This document shows, one piece after another, positions 44,806 to 56,185 of a stretch of DNA of 64,000 nt; the first letter of the stretch is position 1, and every line of letters starts with the position of its first letter. The position numbers were made by a program, and so were the translations under genes. Location: positions 24,146,884-24,210,883 of the forward strand of contig CM055106.1 of the NCBI GenBank assembly GCA_029204225.1, written 5' to 3'. This DNA comes from Diphasiastrum complanatum (lineage: Eukaryota > Streptophyta > Lycopodiopsida > Lycopodiales > Lycopodiaceae). The notes below the pieces were generated by a model. That model made no database searches. It saw only the letters and a program-made list of their open reading frames with translations, and was not told the DNA's origin.

Positions 44806-47725
44806 CGTTAAATCTGAGATGTTGCTCCTTTGATAGAGCCTTTGTGAAGTAATCTGCTGCCATGTACTTTGTTTAGCAGAACACCAGTTCTACTTCCTTG
44901 CTGTGCACGTTCTCTCTAAGGTAATGATACCTGATTTCTATATGTTTGCTTCGAGAGTGAAATATCAAATTGAGAGATAGCTCTATTGTGCTTTGATTGT
45001 CATAGTAGTGCAAGCAGTTGCCTGAGCCAGATCGCCTCTTTGGTTGCATTGGTGACAACTATGTATTTGGATTCCGTTGATGGTAATGCAATTGAGGTTT
45101 GCTTTCGGCTATTCCATAAGATTGGGTCTTGGTTGTATAAGAATACAAATCTAGAAGTTGATTTTCTAGTGTCAAGATCTCTTGCCCAATCCGCATCTGT
45201 GTAGGCTTGAAGGATGTTGGAAGTGTGGCTGCCTCCGTAGTAGATATTGAGAGTTTTCGTTGCTTGGATGTACTTCACGACCTTTGTTAGTGCCTTCCAA
45301 TGAGTTATCCCTGGATTTGACAGGAACTGACTGAGTGTTGTACTGAACGAATATGCAAGGTTTGGTCAAGTGCAAAACATTGCATACATCAGTGAGCTGA
45401 TGACGGATTGAAATGGATAGCGCTTCATCTCCTTAGTTTGAGGAGACTGCTCCTTTGATAGCTTCAGTCCAGGGTCAAGTGGAAAGTAACTTGGTTTACA
45501 GTTGGCCATTCCATACTTCTCCAGCACGTTGTTCAAATATCGTTGCTGACTAATAAAGATCAGTCTGCTGAGTTGATCTCGTTGAATTTGAATTCCAAGA
45601 CAATAGTGGGCTGGATCCATGTCAGTCATCTTGTATTCCTGTGTCAGCATGTATTTTGCATCCTTCATCAGATTCAGATTCAGATTGTTACTGAATAAGA
45701 GCGTATCATCTACGTAGAGAGTGATGATGATGCAAGTAATCTGATACAGACTTGAAGTAGACATTCGAGTCTGCTGAGTTTGGAATGAAACCATTCTCTA
45801 TCAGAAATGTTTTGATCTTCTGGGACCTGCAGGTTCTGGGTGACTGTTTCAGCCCTTAGAGAGCCTTGTGGATTTTGCATACAAGGTACTGTTGCTTGTC
45901 GTTGAGTTCGTGTCCCTCTGGCTACGTCATGTAGATTTCCTCTTCGATGGTTCCATTGAGGAAAGCAGTCTGGACATCCATCTGGTGGACTTCAAGATCT
46001 GTTGCGGCTGCAAAAGAGAAGAGTAGGTGAATCGAAGAATGTCTGATGATTGGGCTGAAGGTTTCTAAATAATCCAGATCTAGAATCTGGGAAAAGCCTT
46101 TGGTGACTAGCCTGACCTTGTAACGATTTAGCCTTTCTTCATCATCTTACTTTGTCTTGAATATCCATTTGCATGGGATTGGTTTTCGGTCCTTTAGCAG
46201 CTCAGTGAGTGTCCATGTTTGATTCTCCATAAGAGAATCGAATTCGGTGTCCATCACTGCTTTCCACTGGTCAGCATTAGGAGTGGACATGGCCTCAGCA
46301 ACTATGTTTGGTTCCTATATGAAGTAGCAGGTCAGATCATCTATAAATCTAGATGGAGGCTGTCTGGACCTGTTCGACCTTCTGGGTTGAACTTCATCCT
46401 CTAATGTGGGTTGACTCATTAAGGTTCTGACTCATTGTCTGAGTCATCATTGTTATTCAGCAATTGAATCCTTGGATCAAAATTATCTGGTTGTTTTATC
46501 CTTGGGTTGGAATTATCAGCAGCTTTCTCTTTGTCATCGATGAACTAGTATTCCAAGAAAATGACATCTCTACTGGTGAATTCCTTCTCGGTATCCAAAT
46601 TGTAGAGCTTGTATGCCTTGTGATTTGGGAAATAGCCAATAAAAAATGTTTTCCTACTCGTCATCTAGCTTTCTTCTTAGATCCTCAAGGATCTGAGTGA
46701 AAGCGATGCATCCAAATACTCGAATATATTTGAGTAATGGTTTTTATTTTGTGCACACCTCATAACATGTCTTTTCATTCAGGGCTTTGGTGATGGATCA
46801 ATTCTATAAATAGGCAATTGCAGTAACAACTTCTGCCCAGAATTTCTTTCGAAGAGAGACATGGGCCATCATGCTCTTGGCACTCTCGATGAGTGGCCAA
46901 TTCTTTCGTTCAGCTACACCATTGGACTGAGGTGAGTAGTTGGTTTTATATTGTTGATGTATCCTATTGGCCTTGCAAAACTCCTTGTATTTTGTGGAGA
47001 TGTGAGTCTCTCCCTCCATTTGTGCGTAGCGCCTTGATCTTCCTCTGGGTCTGGTTCTCTATAGACACCTTGAACTGCATGAAGAACTTGAATGCTTCAA
47101 ACTTATTCTTCAGATAATAGGTTGCAGTCCTTTGAGAGAAGTCATTGATGAAGGTTAGGAAATAGAGAGCTCCCCCTGTGGAAGCAGTCTACATTGGGCC
47201 ACAGATGTCACTGTGTACAAGGTCAAGCAAGCCCTTGGATGGATGAACTAAGTCTGAACTGAAGGGACTTCTAGCATGATTGCTTATAGTATAGCTTTTG
47301 CATGGAGAAGTTCGCTTGTTGACTGAAGGTAGGTCTTGTACTAGACTTTGTGTTGACATTTGCTAAATATTGTTGAAGTTAAGATGGCCAATTCTAGAAT
47401 TGCACAACATATCAGTTGATTCAAAAGTGGATGTGTGAAGAGCTTGATTGTTAGAAGAGTAGCAATGGCTGAGTTTGTAAAGATATCCACTTCTTCTTCT
47501 GTAGGCTAGAACCCTCCATGATTTGTCAAGAATTGTGCAGTCTTTTGTATCAAATTTGACCCTCCAACCTGAATCGGTGATTCAGCTAACTGAGAGCAGA
47601 TTCTTGGTCAGATTTGAAATGTGGATAATGTTGGACAACAACTTGATTTCACTTCTTTTTAATTCAACTCTGACTATTCTTTCACCTTTGATTGAATGTA
47701 ATGAGTTGTTTCCAAGTTGCACAAC
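44806..47725 (-). pseudogene. Copia-5 integrase, RT and RNase H, broken
   Basis: Integrase: YKTNYSPQSNGVAERKNWPL at 46804-47019 holds the catalytic Glu; earlier parts (47020-47400) are readable but out of frame. RT: about 45366-46260, with IITLYVDDTLLFS (YVDD present) and MTDMDPAHYCLGIQIQRDQL. RNase H: about 44830-45280, with YTDADWARDLDTRKSTSRF, STESKYIVVT and HSRSKHIEIRYHYL. Several frameshifts and stops (for example at 44876, 45366 and 45800-46200) kill the frame. Order and motifs are standard copia. Confidence 0.85.
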
Positions 47726-48230
47726 TCAAGAGTGGGTAAATGACTTATAGTCCTTGAACCAGTCGCGATGATGAGTCATGTGTTTTGTTGCTCCGGAGTC
47801 TAGATACCAGAAATCGATATCATGTTGTTCTCCGGCTTTGGTCATGAAAGCTGCTTCATCTTCTTCATCTTGTTGTTGCTGATTTGAGTGATTGGTTGTA
47901 ACATTATGTGCTTGTTGTTGAAACTGGTTCTTCTTTTTGTTGTTGTACTTTAAAGTTCGGCAGTCCTTGATTTTGTCGCCAGTCCTCTTACAGTACCTAC
48001 AAATTTTTTTTTGCACTAGTTGGAATGATGAAGAGCTTGAATTTGATTCAGAACCAAAATTTGGTCCAGACTGCATGTTGCTCTTCTTGTCAGTAGAGCC
48101 TGACTTTGTAGATCTCTTGGATCTAAATTTTTGATTTTTTGAATACAGAGCTTGAGGATCCGATTTTGAGATCAAGGAGGATGCCGATCTTCTGATCTCC
48201 TCTTGTAGGAGCAGCAAAATTATCCTTGAT
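47726..48230 (-). pseudogene. Copia-5 gag C-terminus and protease
   Basis: Open from about 48217: LLLQEEIRRSASSL (end of the gag core), Ser-rich linker, zinc knuckle CRYCKRTGDKIKDC (the His is replaced by Asp), Gln/Asn-rich spacer, then the protease active site FWYLDSGATKHMTHH. The upstream gag half is displaced by the insertion at 48231. Confidence 0.82.
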
Positions 48231-48659
48231 ACAATACAACACCCATCGTGATTTATGACATGTTTTGCGACGTGAATTGCGAGCCTAATTTTTTTTTAAT
48301 TCGTCGCAACATCGAAAAAACACGTCACTATAAGGTCACCAGAATCTGACCACTTTAAAACACGTCGCAATATGACAAACACAACCTGCCGCAATCCGCA
48401 ACCAAAAATCTCGATCGATGAGAGGCAGTCCCACGTGGACGTCGCAATGCGACGTCCAAAGACGTCACAAAAGGTCCGACGTGGACGTCGCAATGCACAT
48501 GTCGGATTTCGATGTCTGTAAATATAGAATGATGCATAAAATTAACCGATGGATGTCCGACGCCCATCTGACGTCCATCCGACGTCTATCCAACGCATTT
48601 GGATGTCGGATTCCAACGTCCCAAATTAGGTAAAAAAAAAATTGTGTAAAAAATAGCGT

Positions 48660-49215
48660 GTGCATTTTTATCGGACTGTTCTTGGAGTTGAGTTCTTGGA
48701 GAAGCGATGTTCATGAATTGTTTTTAAAACAATATTTTTGAGTTGCATTCAACATTTGGATCAAATAACAAACTAAGCATGAGGTACTTTTCATTCTCAT
48801 TTATATTTTATTTCATTACTTCATGTCCATTATGAATGACAATACTTTATTGCATTGCTTTGTGCACATCATAAATTTCATTTAGATTTTTAGATATAAT
48901 ATTGATTGTTGTTTTGAAATCCGACATTGCACATGGTTTTAAATTCTTAGTTGGTTATTACGTCAATCCACATCTCTAAATTTGACATTGCAATTTTTGA
49001 AAAAAGAACATTGCACATATAAAAGCAATGGCAATATAGCACGATCATTTGTAATAATAATATTTTCATAATATCAATCAATGTATTACAAAATTGATGC
49101 TTTAATGTCGCATGAGTTTTTCTAGATCTAACATGATCTAAAATTTATAAACCTAATCTACTCATCGTCATCGTCTTAACGTCCAATATGCATGAACACA
49201 AGCAAACAAACTCTA
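48660..49215. other. Non-coding interior of the CACTA-like element
   Basis: AT-rich DNA without coding potential. Confidence 0.4.
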
Positions 49216-49948
49216 TCAATATTTAATACTTGATCGTATTAAATAAAATAAATTTGACATCGGAATACAAACCACATTAGTATGAATACAAAAACTAGTA
49301 CTTACATTTGGAGGATGAACCTTGCTCTTTAGTTTGTCGACTAATGTGGCGTATGATTCCCTATAGGCAAATTCATATTCCTCCTTAGTTGGCAGACGTC
49401 TATAGTCCGCCAACTATCCATGCATTCAATTTAAGTTGAAATTAATTTAGGGCTACGTTGGACCAGCTAGTCATAATGCATATTAAAAAATAAAAACATA
49501 TGAAATCAAAGATAAACTATAAGAGTAGTGTAAGTTCACTTACCATGCTTGCTTGCAATCCTGTCTTTTCGCTCGAGCCCAACCTAGGATTGCCTATCTC
49601 AAGAATCCTAGCAGCCGCAACTTTTTTCTGAATCTTGTATTTATCTGGTGTTCGTTCATCCGCTTTTACATGGTTCCAATCATTTCTTGAACACCAGGAG
49701 GGCTTGGATTGCCTGTCCCTATAAGCTCGTCGAGCCATATCACGATAATGCCTAATCCATAAGCTCATATGCTTATGAATTTCCTTCTCCTCGAATTCCT
49801 CTTCTTGTTGAAATTCGTCACGAAGGGTACCAATAACTTGTTGTTTATCGGCGGCAGGTTGTTTGGACCATTTACTAAATAGTTTGCGGACAAATGGAAA
49901 AGTGAATTTCAAGGTATGAAGAAGCCAAAAAGGAAATAAACATAACAT
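49216..49948 (-). pseudogene. Transposon-associated plant protein remnant (transposase_24-like)
   Basis: 49948-49517 encodes MSLWIRHYRDMARRAYRDRQ, then KVAAARILEIGNPRLGSSEK and MVSELTLLL. After a short gap, 49413-49216 reads MADYRRLPTKEEYEFAYRES. A basic WIRHYRDxAR region, KKVAAAR... and a following helical tail are the layout of plant proteins carried by En/Spm elements. No catalytic role is known for them. Probably split by an intron or deletion at 49414-49516. Confidence 0.5.
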
Positions 49949-50224
49949 TGAAATGAAGAAGAAATATCAATTGAAGAAGAAGGAGGGCATTGGAGAACGA
50001 CGAACCTTTGAAGCCTTTACCTTCAAAATGCTCTCATGAATGGGTTTTTGATACGATGCTAAAAGCATCTGAAAACGAAGAAGAAGTGACCGAATTAGAA
50101 TGGGAATTTGTTTGTGGATGTGGATGGAAGGTTAGTGTAATATTGTTTTTGTGAAGTTTTGTTTTTGTACTACTCAATATATGAATAGTATTTCTAATTA
50201 CACACATTTGATTTTTTGTGTTTT

Positions 50225-50385
50225 AGTATACATCATACTCTGCCATGTGGGCATATGGACACCATTACCATGTTGAGAGAGTTGACAACAAGCGACGTAC
50301 ATATGATTGTGGTATAATGGCCAACTTTCAACAAGAGAGTCGTTCTAGTGTGAGGGACCCTAATTCATTTCGGACGACCTAGACT
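50225..50385 (+). pseudogene. CACTA C-terminal domain fragment (DUF4216-like)
   Basis: The plus strand reads SAMWAYGHHYHVERVDNKRR, then DCGIMANFQQESRSSVRDPN. A bulky VERVD..RTYD(S/C)GI.A.FQQE.RSSxRDPN pattern is typical of the C-terminal DUF4216 region of CACTA transposase genes. Ends where subterminal repeats begin. Confidence 0.55.
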
Positions 50386-50977
50386 ATGTATTTATGAAGT
50401 CAATTATGAGACTAATGCCAAATGCTTTATTTTTTACATAAAATGGTTTACGGTCATCTATCACAACCCCTCAAGCATTGATCTTCAATCACCCTCAATC
50501 GCCCTCAATTGCTCCAAAGATGCTCCAACCTGCAAAAAATAGAGTGAGAGAGAAGATGTTGGATCGCGCAAATTCGAGCATTGTCATAGATGTCAGAATC
50601 TGGCGTTCTCCAAATACATCAAAATCCGACGTCTGTATCCATTCAGTTTCGGACGACAGGTCCCAAATGCCATGGACAGGCTATCGGATTGCCGACATGG
50701 ACGTCGGATTCTGACGTCCACGTCAGATTACACCATATTTTTTTTTTGGAAAAACTATGCCAGGTCATATCCACGTTTGAATGTCAGAATCCGACATGTC
50801 AGATTTTGACGTGCCTTTTAAAAATTGGTCGCCACCCATATTTCCCGATCGCCGGACTCTAATTTTCGGATTTTTTACTAGGACGTTGGATTTCAACGTG
50901 TCGGATTGCGACAGATTATGAAATTTTTGAACATCCGTCGGACGCCCACGTCGGAATCTGCACGATATGTTATTGTG

Positions 50978-51345
50978 ATAGAGTGAGGTGCTCTTGGGTA
51001 GAAATTGCCATTACCCAATTTCCGTAGGCTTCAAGTAGACTCGATAATAAAGTCATGAGTGCATCGGAGTATTCTATGACTGAGCCAGTTGCAGTCATCT
51101 GCTCCATAAGATTTTTGAAGGTGTTGAGGTGGCTCAAAACACTATCTGCATCAGACATTCTAATGGTGAAGAATTTCTTCCTCAGATGAAGCTTGGAAGT
51201 AATGTCTCTGATGTTGTAGGGAGTTGCTAGGATGTCCCATGCATCCTTAGCTATTTGAGCAACACGTATGTGGCTGATCTGAGTATCCTTGATGTTGACG
51301 GTGATCATGGCAAATGCTTTGCCATCTCTCAGTCTCTACTTGGTG
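50978..51345 (-). pseudogene. Copia-5 gag N-terminal part
   Basis: Minus strand, open from 51308: MITVNIKDTQISHIRVAQIA, KDAWDILATPYN, SKLHLRKKFFTIRMSDADSV, HLNTFKNLMEQM and ISTQEHLTL. These are copia gag/UBN2 features, and the reading ends at the insertion and continues with LLLQEEIRR at 48217. Confidence 0.78.
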
Positions 51346-51637
51346 ATGATGGCTGGATCACATTCTGGTTTATGATGCAGCCATCTTCATGCAAGTTCAT
51401 TTTTCAGATCAAAGATCATCATCAAGCATGGAGAAGGCACATTGAAACAGTGGCAAATTGGTGGAGTACTCTTCAAAGATATTGGCAAGAGATTTTTACC
51501 AAAGAGATCTTCTTATGGATTTGGTGAGGTGCTGCTATGATGGATCGGTTTGCTGATTTTTTACTTCATATACATACAAAAGGATCCACTAAAAAAGTTT
51601 CACAAACTTCTTGATCTTACCAAGCTAGTTTTTGAGT
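51346..51637. other. Unrecognised DNA
   Basis: May include degraded 5' gag of Copia-5; no clear start or motif. Confidence 0.35.
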
Positions 51638-52428
51638 GTGAAATATTGTCAAAAATCTACCTTGGTTATTTTGTGTTTCTAGTTTGTGAGGAACAATCAC
51701 ATGTGTGGAGCATGTTCCCACATGTATAAAAAGTCAAAAATAATTTATGATGTTGACTTTAGAGGTATCACAAAGTTTTTATGTGAAGCATCTTGGTGTA
51801 GAATTGTGATAGGGTCAAAATTGGCATGGATGGCAAATTGGTCAAATCCACATGTAATGTATCTATTGAGCCAAAGTAGTTTAAGAGTTAAAACTCAAGC
51901 TAGTTAGGCATGTGACACTTGTTTAGATGTAATTTTACGAGTGATCCAGTCAAAGTGTTGGCGTTGGTCAAAGCGTCCAATCAAAATTGAGATATCCTTG
52001 ATGGATGCATCACTCATCCAATAGTATCAAAGATACGGGTCCAATAGGATGAAATGAAGGATCTCCATGAGTTTTATATATACTCCTCTTTCCAATCATA
52101 ATCTAAGTTGAGTTTGTGAGTCAAATTTAAGAATTGTGGATTTTGCTTGTATTACACTCTCTCTCTACCTGAGACCAAATTTGCTCTATTATCTCTCTAC
52201 CCAAGGAGAGGAGCTTAATTTTACTTAGTTTGTTCATGGATCACTTTCTTACATGTGAAAGTACTGTGGTTATCAACCTATGCATCTAGCTTTGCCTCTA
52301 TGCCTTAGTTTTTTTATCTAGATCTTGGATTTCAATCTAGTATTGATATATAAGTGCATAAGCTTGCTTAGGAGATCATTCACATAAATTAGGGCATTCC
52401 CACACATGTGAAATTTCACTCTTCTATT
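51638..52428 (+). repeat. Copia LTR (solo or fragment), about 790 bp
   Basis: Starts TGTGAAATATTGTC and ends GTGAAATTTCAC with inverted ends. Related on the opposite strand to the truncated LTR at 19770-20413. Contains TTTTATATATACTCC (about 52073), a TATA-like box. No primer site, polypurine tract or target duplication seen. Confidence 0.55.
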
Positions 52429-53010
52429 TCTGAATAACCTCCAGATAGCGGCTTGTTGTTGGATGTATGAAGAATGCTGAGAGGGATGATTTGATTTGTT
52501 CTGATATCACTGTATCAGTTTTAATTTCGTATGATACCACCGTAGAAAAAATAATAATTATTCTTCCACAGAGAACACGATGAAAGTTTGAATAAATCAA
52601 ACTAATATTAGTGTCTTCAATCAGGATTGTATCTGATCTATGTGCTAATAGAACAATATTAGCTCTGATTGAATATGCGTGCAAAAATTATATGCAGAAG
52701 TAAGATACAACTTAAGACAATTTAGACAATAAGAAACTATTGATAAAAAAAAAAAGTTATAATTGGAAATCTAATTCATCAATATACATCTCTTGTTGTC
52801 TTATCTCGCAGACTATACGAATTTTGATGAAAAACTCAAACGTCAATCCTGAAAAGAAGAGATTCGTACCTTTCAGCCAAAAAATCCCAAAACATCGGCT
52901 AGGCAAGGACAACTCTGATTAGCTAGTGAGCACGCGATCCACAACGAGAACCAAAGAGAAAGATAGAGCGAGAACCAGAGAGGGAGAGAGAGAGATAGCT
53001 TCGATCAGCC

Positions 53011-53013
<3 letters not shown>

Positions 53014-53106
<93 letters not shown>
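53014..53106 (+). repeat. (GA)n microsatellite, about 93 bp
   Basis: Replaces the 24158-24355 segment of the paralogous copy; sits at the breakpoint. Confidence 0.97.
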
Positions 53107-53107
<1 letters not shown>

Positions 53108-53269
53108 ATCTATGAGCAATATGATTTATATTACAATGAATTGAAATACATCATACTATCTCACTCATTCATTTGGTGGTTCATCATTATCATTTGTCGC
53201 ATCATCATGCAACAAATCCACCAAACCAAATGAATCTATCTCTATTCTACCCAAATATCTCCTATAGCT

Positions 53270-53620
53270 TCATCATTAATAAGCAGATGCATCATGCTCA
53301 ACGTCATCATTAGCTTGTGAAGGTTGCACATGATCATCTTCCGAAATGGTGACATTGAATCCGTCATCACGATCTTGTTCATGAGGTGCAGGAACTGGCA
53401 GCGCCATGTCCTCCAGGACATCTCTATCTTCAAAAATTCTCTTACTTCAAGGGGCGACTTGAATCACGTACCACCATCTAGGATCTAAACCATCGGGCTG
53501 AAAGACCACCTGTAATTGATCGATGTTACCATACACGTATCCATAACTATTTTATAGTTGCTTACGTATTACTATACACAATATACATTTTTTGCAGTAC
53601 ACTGAAAATTGATTGATTGA
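53270..53620 (-). pseudogene. CACTA tnp2 C-terminal tail, second copy
   Basis: Same acidic tail as 24535-24760 on the minus strand, with similar wording around the DVLEDMALP block; the rest of the gene is deleted. Confidence 0.6.
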
Positions 53621-55771
53621 CAACAAACTTGCTTCTCTTGCTATTGCTCTTGCTTTCTCCTCTTGTATTTTGCTTGGTCTTCTTGATTCTCTTGCACTTT
53701 GCTTGTTGCTATTGCTCTTCCTCTTAGCTTACTCCTTGCAGAATCGAATGTGGGGAGGTCAAGAAAGAAAGGGAAAGTGGAGGATGGAGGTTTTTTTATT
53801 TGTTGGATGCAAGGTAATCTCCTTTTTCACTCTCTCTTTCTCTAGCATCCTAGTATCCACCTCAATGTGATATCAGTTTGTTGGTATTGACACCACGTTT
53901 TCTATGCAAGCTTTCCTCTGAGGCGAAGGAGTCGGTGGATCCAATTTTTGGACAAGTAGGCATGTCGAAAGACCGTCGGAATAGGTGGATCCGCAATATT
54001 TACTATTTCGAAGGCTATTTCGATGACTACTCCGAAGGCACTTCCAGGTGAGGGTACTGTAGTTGAGGTTGCTATAGTTGAAGGTAGATCCATAGTTGAG
54101 GTTGTTGTAGATTCAGAGTTTCAGAGAGTCGGAATGCCTATCGGAATATATGGATCTGTTGGATTTGTCATATCAACGCCTATTCCGATGGCTGTTCCGA
54201 TGCCAAATCCTGTCATTTTTTGGTGGATATGTTGGATTGCATATGGATGTTTGTTGTTTTTTTTAAAAATTAGTTGTTACAATTGTTTTTTGTGATACTA
54301 AACTAAATAAACTACAATACTAGTTTTGTTTTGCAAATTTCATCATAGCATTTCAAGCAGATCATCATAGCAGCTTCAGGTGGATCATAGCAAGTACTTT
54401 CAAGGTCAGAATGGAGTTCGGAATAAATCATGCTAGTTCTAGCAGTATACCAGTGTCTATTCTGACGTTTGTTCCGACCTCTGTTGAGATTTTTTTTTTG
54501 ATCTTTCAAATGACACATTTGTGAATGTTATGATACATTTGTAAAGCTTGCGTGGTTTTTTTAGAAGACTATTCAATTGTGCTGACCAGTTCTATGCTTT
54601 CCCCATGAGGATTTGTTACATAGGTTCTTGATATGAAATTGTTTTGCAGTTCTTTATGCCAATTCTTGGGCTCTAACATCATCCAAGTAGTTGACTAACA
54701 CAACTACTAGTAGTTTTAAGTACCTGTGCAATATTGTAGCAGTGTGTCTCCTAGTTTTTGTTGTAGATCCACATTTTGTAGTGTAGAACTACATTCAGCG
54801 TTATTTTCATTAGGATTTATGAAAACATATCTGCACATCGTAGAAAAAAATCTGTACATTTATTGATGAATCTGTTGATAACGGGTACATCTTTCAACTG
54901 GGTGGAAATCAGTGGAGGTCGGAACAGACCTTGGAATATTTGGATTTGTTTAAGACAGTATACTATCTGTTATTCCGAGGTCCATTTTAACCTCTGCTCA
55001 TACATTTTTTACAACTCATAAATAGATCATATGCTAGATTGTTACCAGCCCATGAATGGTAGATTATATACCTCTACTCATAAATGTTTATCTCCTATCT
55101 TTTGTTGTAGATGCACGTTTTGCAGTATAGGAATACATTCAAATTTATTTTACATTATGATTTATGAAAATACATCTATACATTTTAGAAACAAAATTGT
55201 ATATTTATTGATGGATTTGTTGATAATGGGTAAAAATTATTGGAGGTCGGAACAGACCTTGGAATATCTGGTATTCAAGGCACTATACCATCTTTTATTC
55301 TGAGGTGCATTCCGACCTCTGCTCTTACATTCAAAAACAGATTTGATAAAAATTGGCAATTTGTGTCTAAACAATGCTAGATTATTACCACCTCAACTAT
55401 TATATCTAAGATTACAAAATTCCTGCCCTAGTTGATACATTTTGACTAAACACCACCACATTTTTTAGATTCTTTCACCACATTGAGGCCTTCATGTTGC
55501 CTTCTTGATTACGTTTGTCCTTGAAATGATGACACTTCTCCGCTAGTATTTTTATGAACATGTTGGGGAACCCCATTGTTGGCCTAAGAAAACAAATGAT
55601 CTCCACTCTCAACAATTTGTGGTATACATAATAATGTTTCAAGCTTACTAGTTTGTGCTACTCTGATTTGTAGGATCTTAATCTAGTCCTGTTATTTTAA
55701 TTTACAAGATGATAGTTTATGTGTTGTGTATTGGTTATGTTTTCATGCTTAGAAATAGAGAGTGAGAGATT

Positions 55772-55888
<117 letters not shown>

Positions 55889-56185
55889 AAAAGTAACCAA
55901 CACTCTCAATTCTAGGAAGGTGTGTAGCCCTTGTTTTCTTTCGATAAAGGCATGGTTCAAATGTCCACGAGGAAGCCCAAACACCATAGGGAGAGAGCAT
56001 GTGGTGACACTTTGGAATAGGATATAACCGTATAGTTTGGGAGTTTTGATTAGCACTCTATTGTGTTCTTTTTTTTTTTTATCCTCGTGTGTGTTATGGT
56101 TTTAGGGTTTAAGGTGTGCGTGTGCGTGTGATGCCATTCGTTTATGTCTCATGATTACCAGTTCATGCTACCCTAATTCGCATAA

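Larger units (their letters stand above)
43918..48230 (-). mobile_element. Copia-5: degraded Ty1/copia element (3' part)
   Basis: Minus-strand copia with a probable 3' LTR on the left, RNase H, RT, integrase, protease and the C-terminal half of gag. It is broken at 48231 by a CACTA-like insertion; the N-terminal gag resumes at 50978. No 5' LTR or primer site is seen on the right. Confidence 0.85.
48231..50978. mobile_element. CACTA-like non-autonomous DNA transposon inserted in Copia-5 gag
   Basis: The insertion is flanked by the two halves of one gag. Termini are imperfect inverted repeats: CCTTGATACAATACAAC at the left and, on the other strand, CACTCTATCACAATAAC at the right, both followed within a few bases by ATCGTG. 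The first and last ~400 bp are dense in GACGTC/GTCGGATT-type motifs, like the subterminal repeats of CACTA elements. Inside are a transposase_24-like remnant and a CACTA tail. CACT-like ends plus these contents support CACTA; I could not confirm a 3-bp target duplication. Confidence 0.6.
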
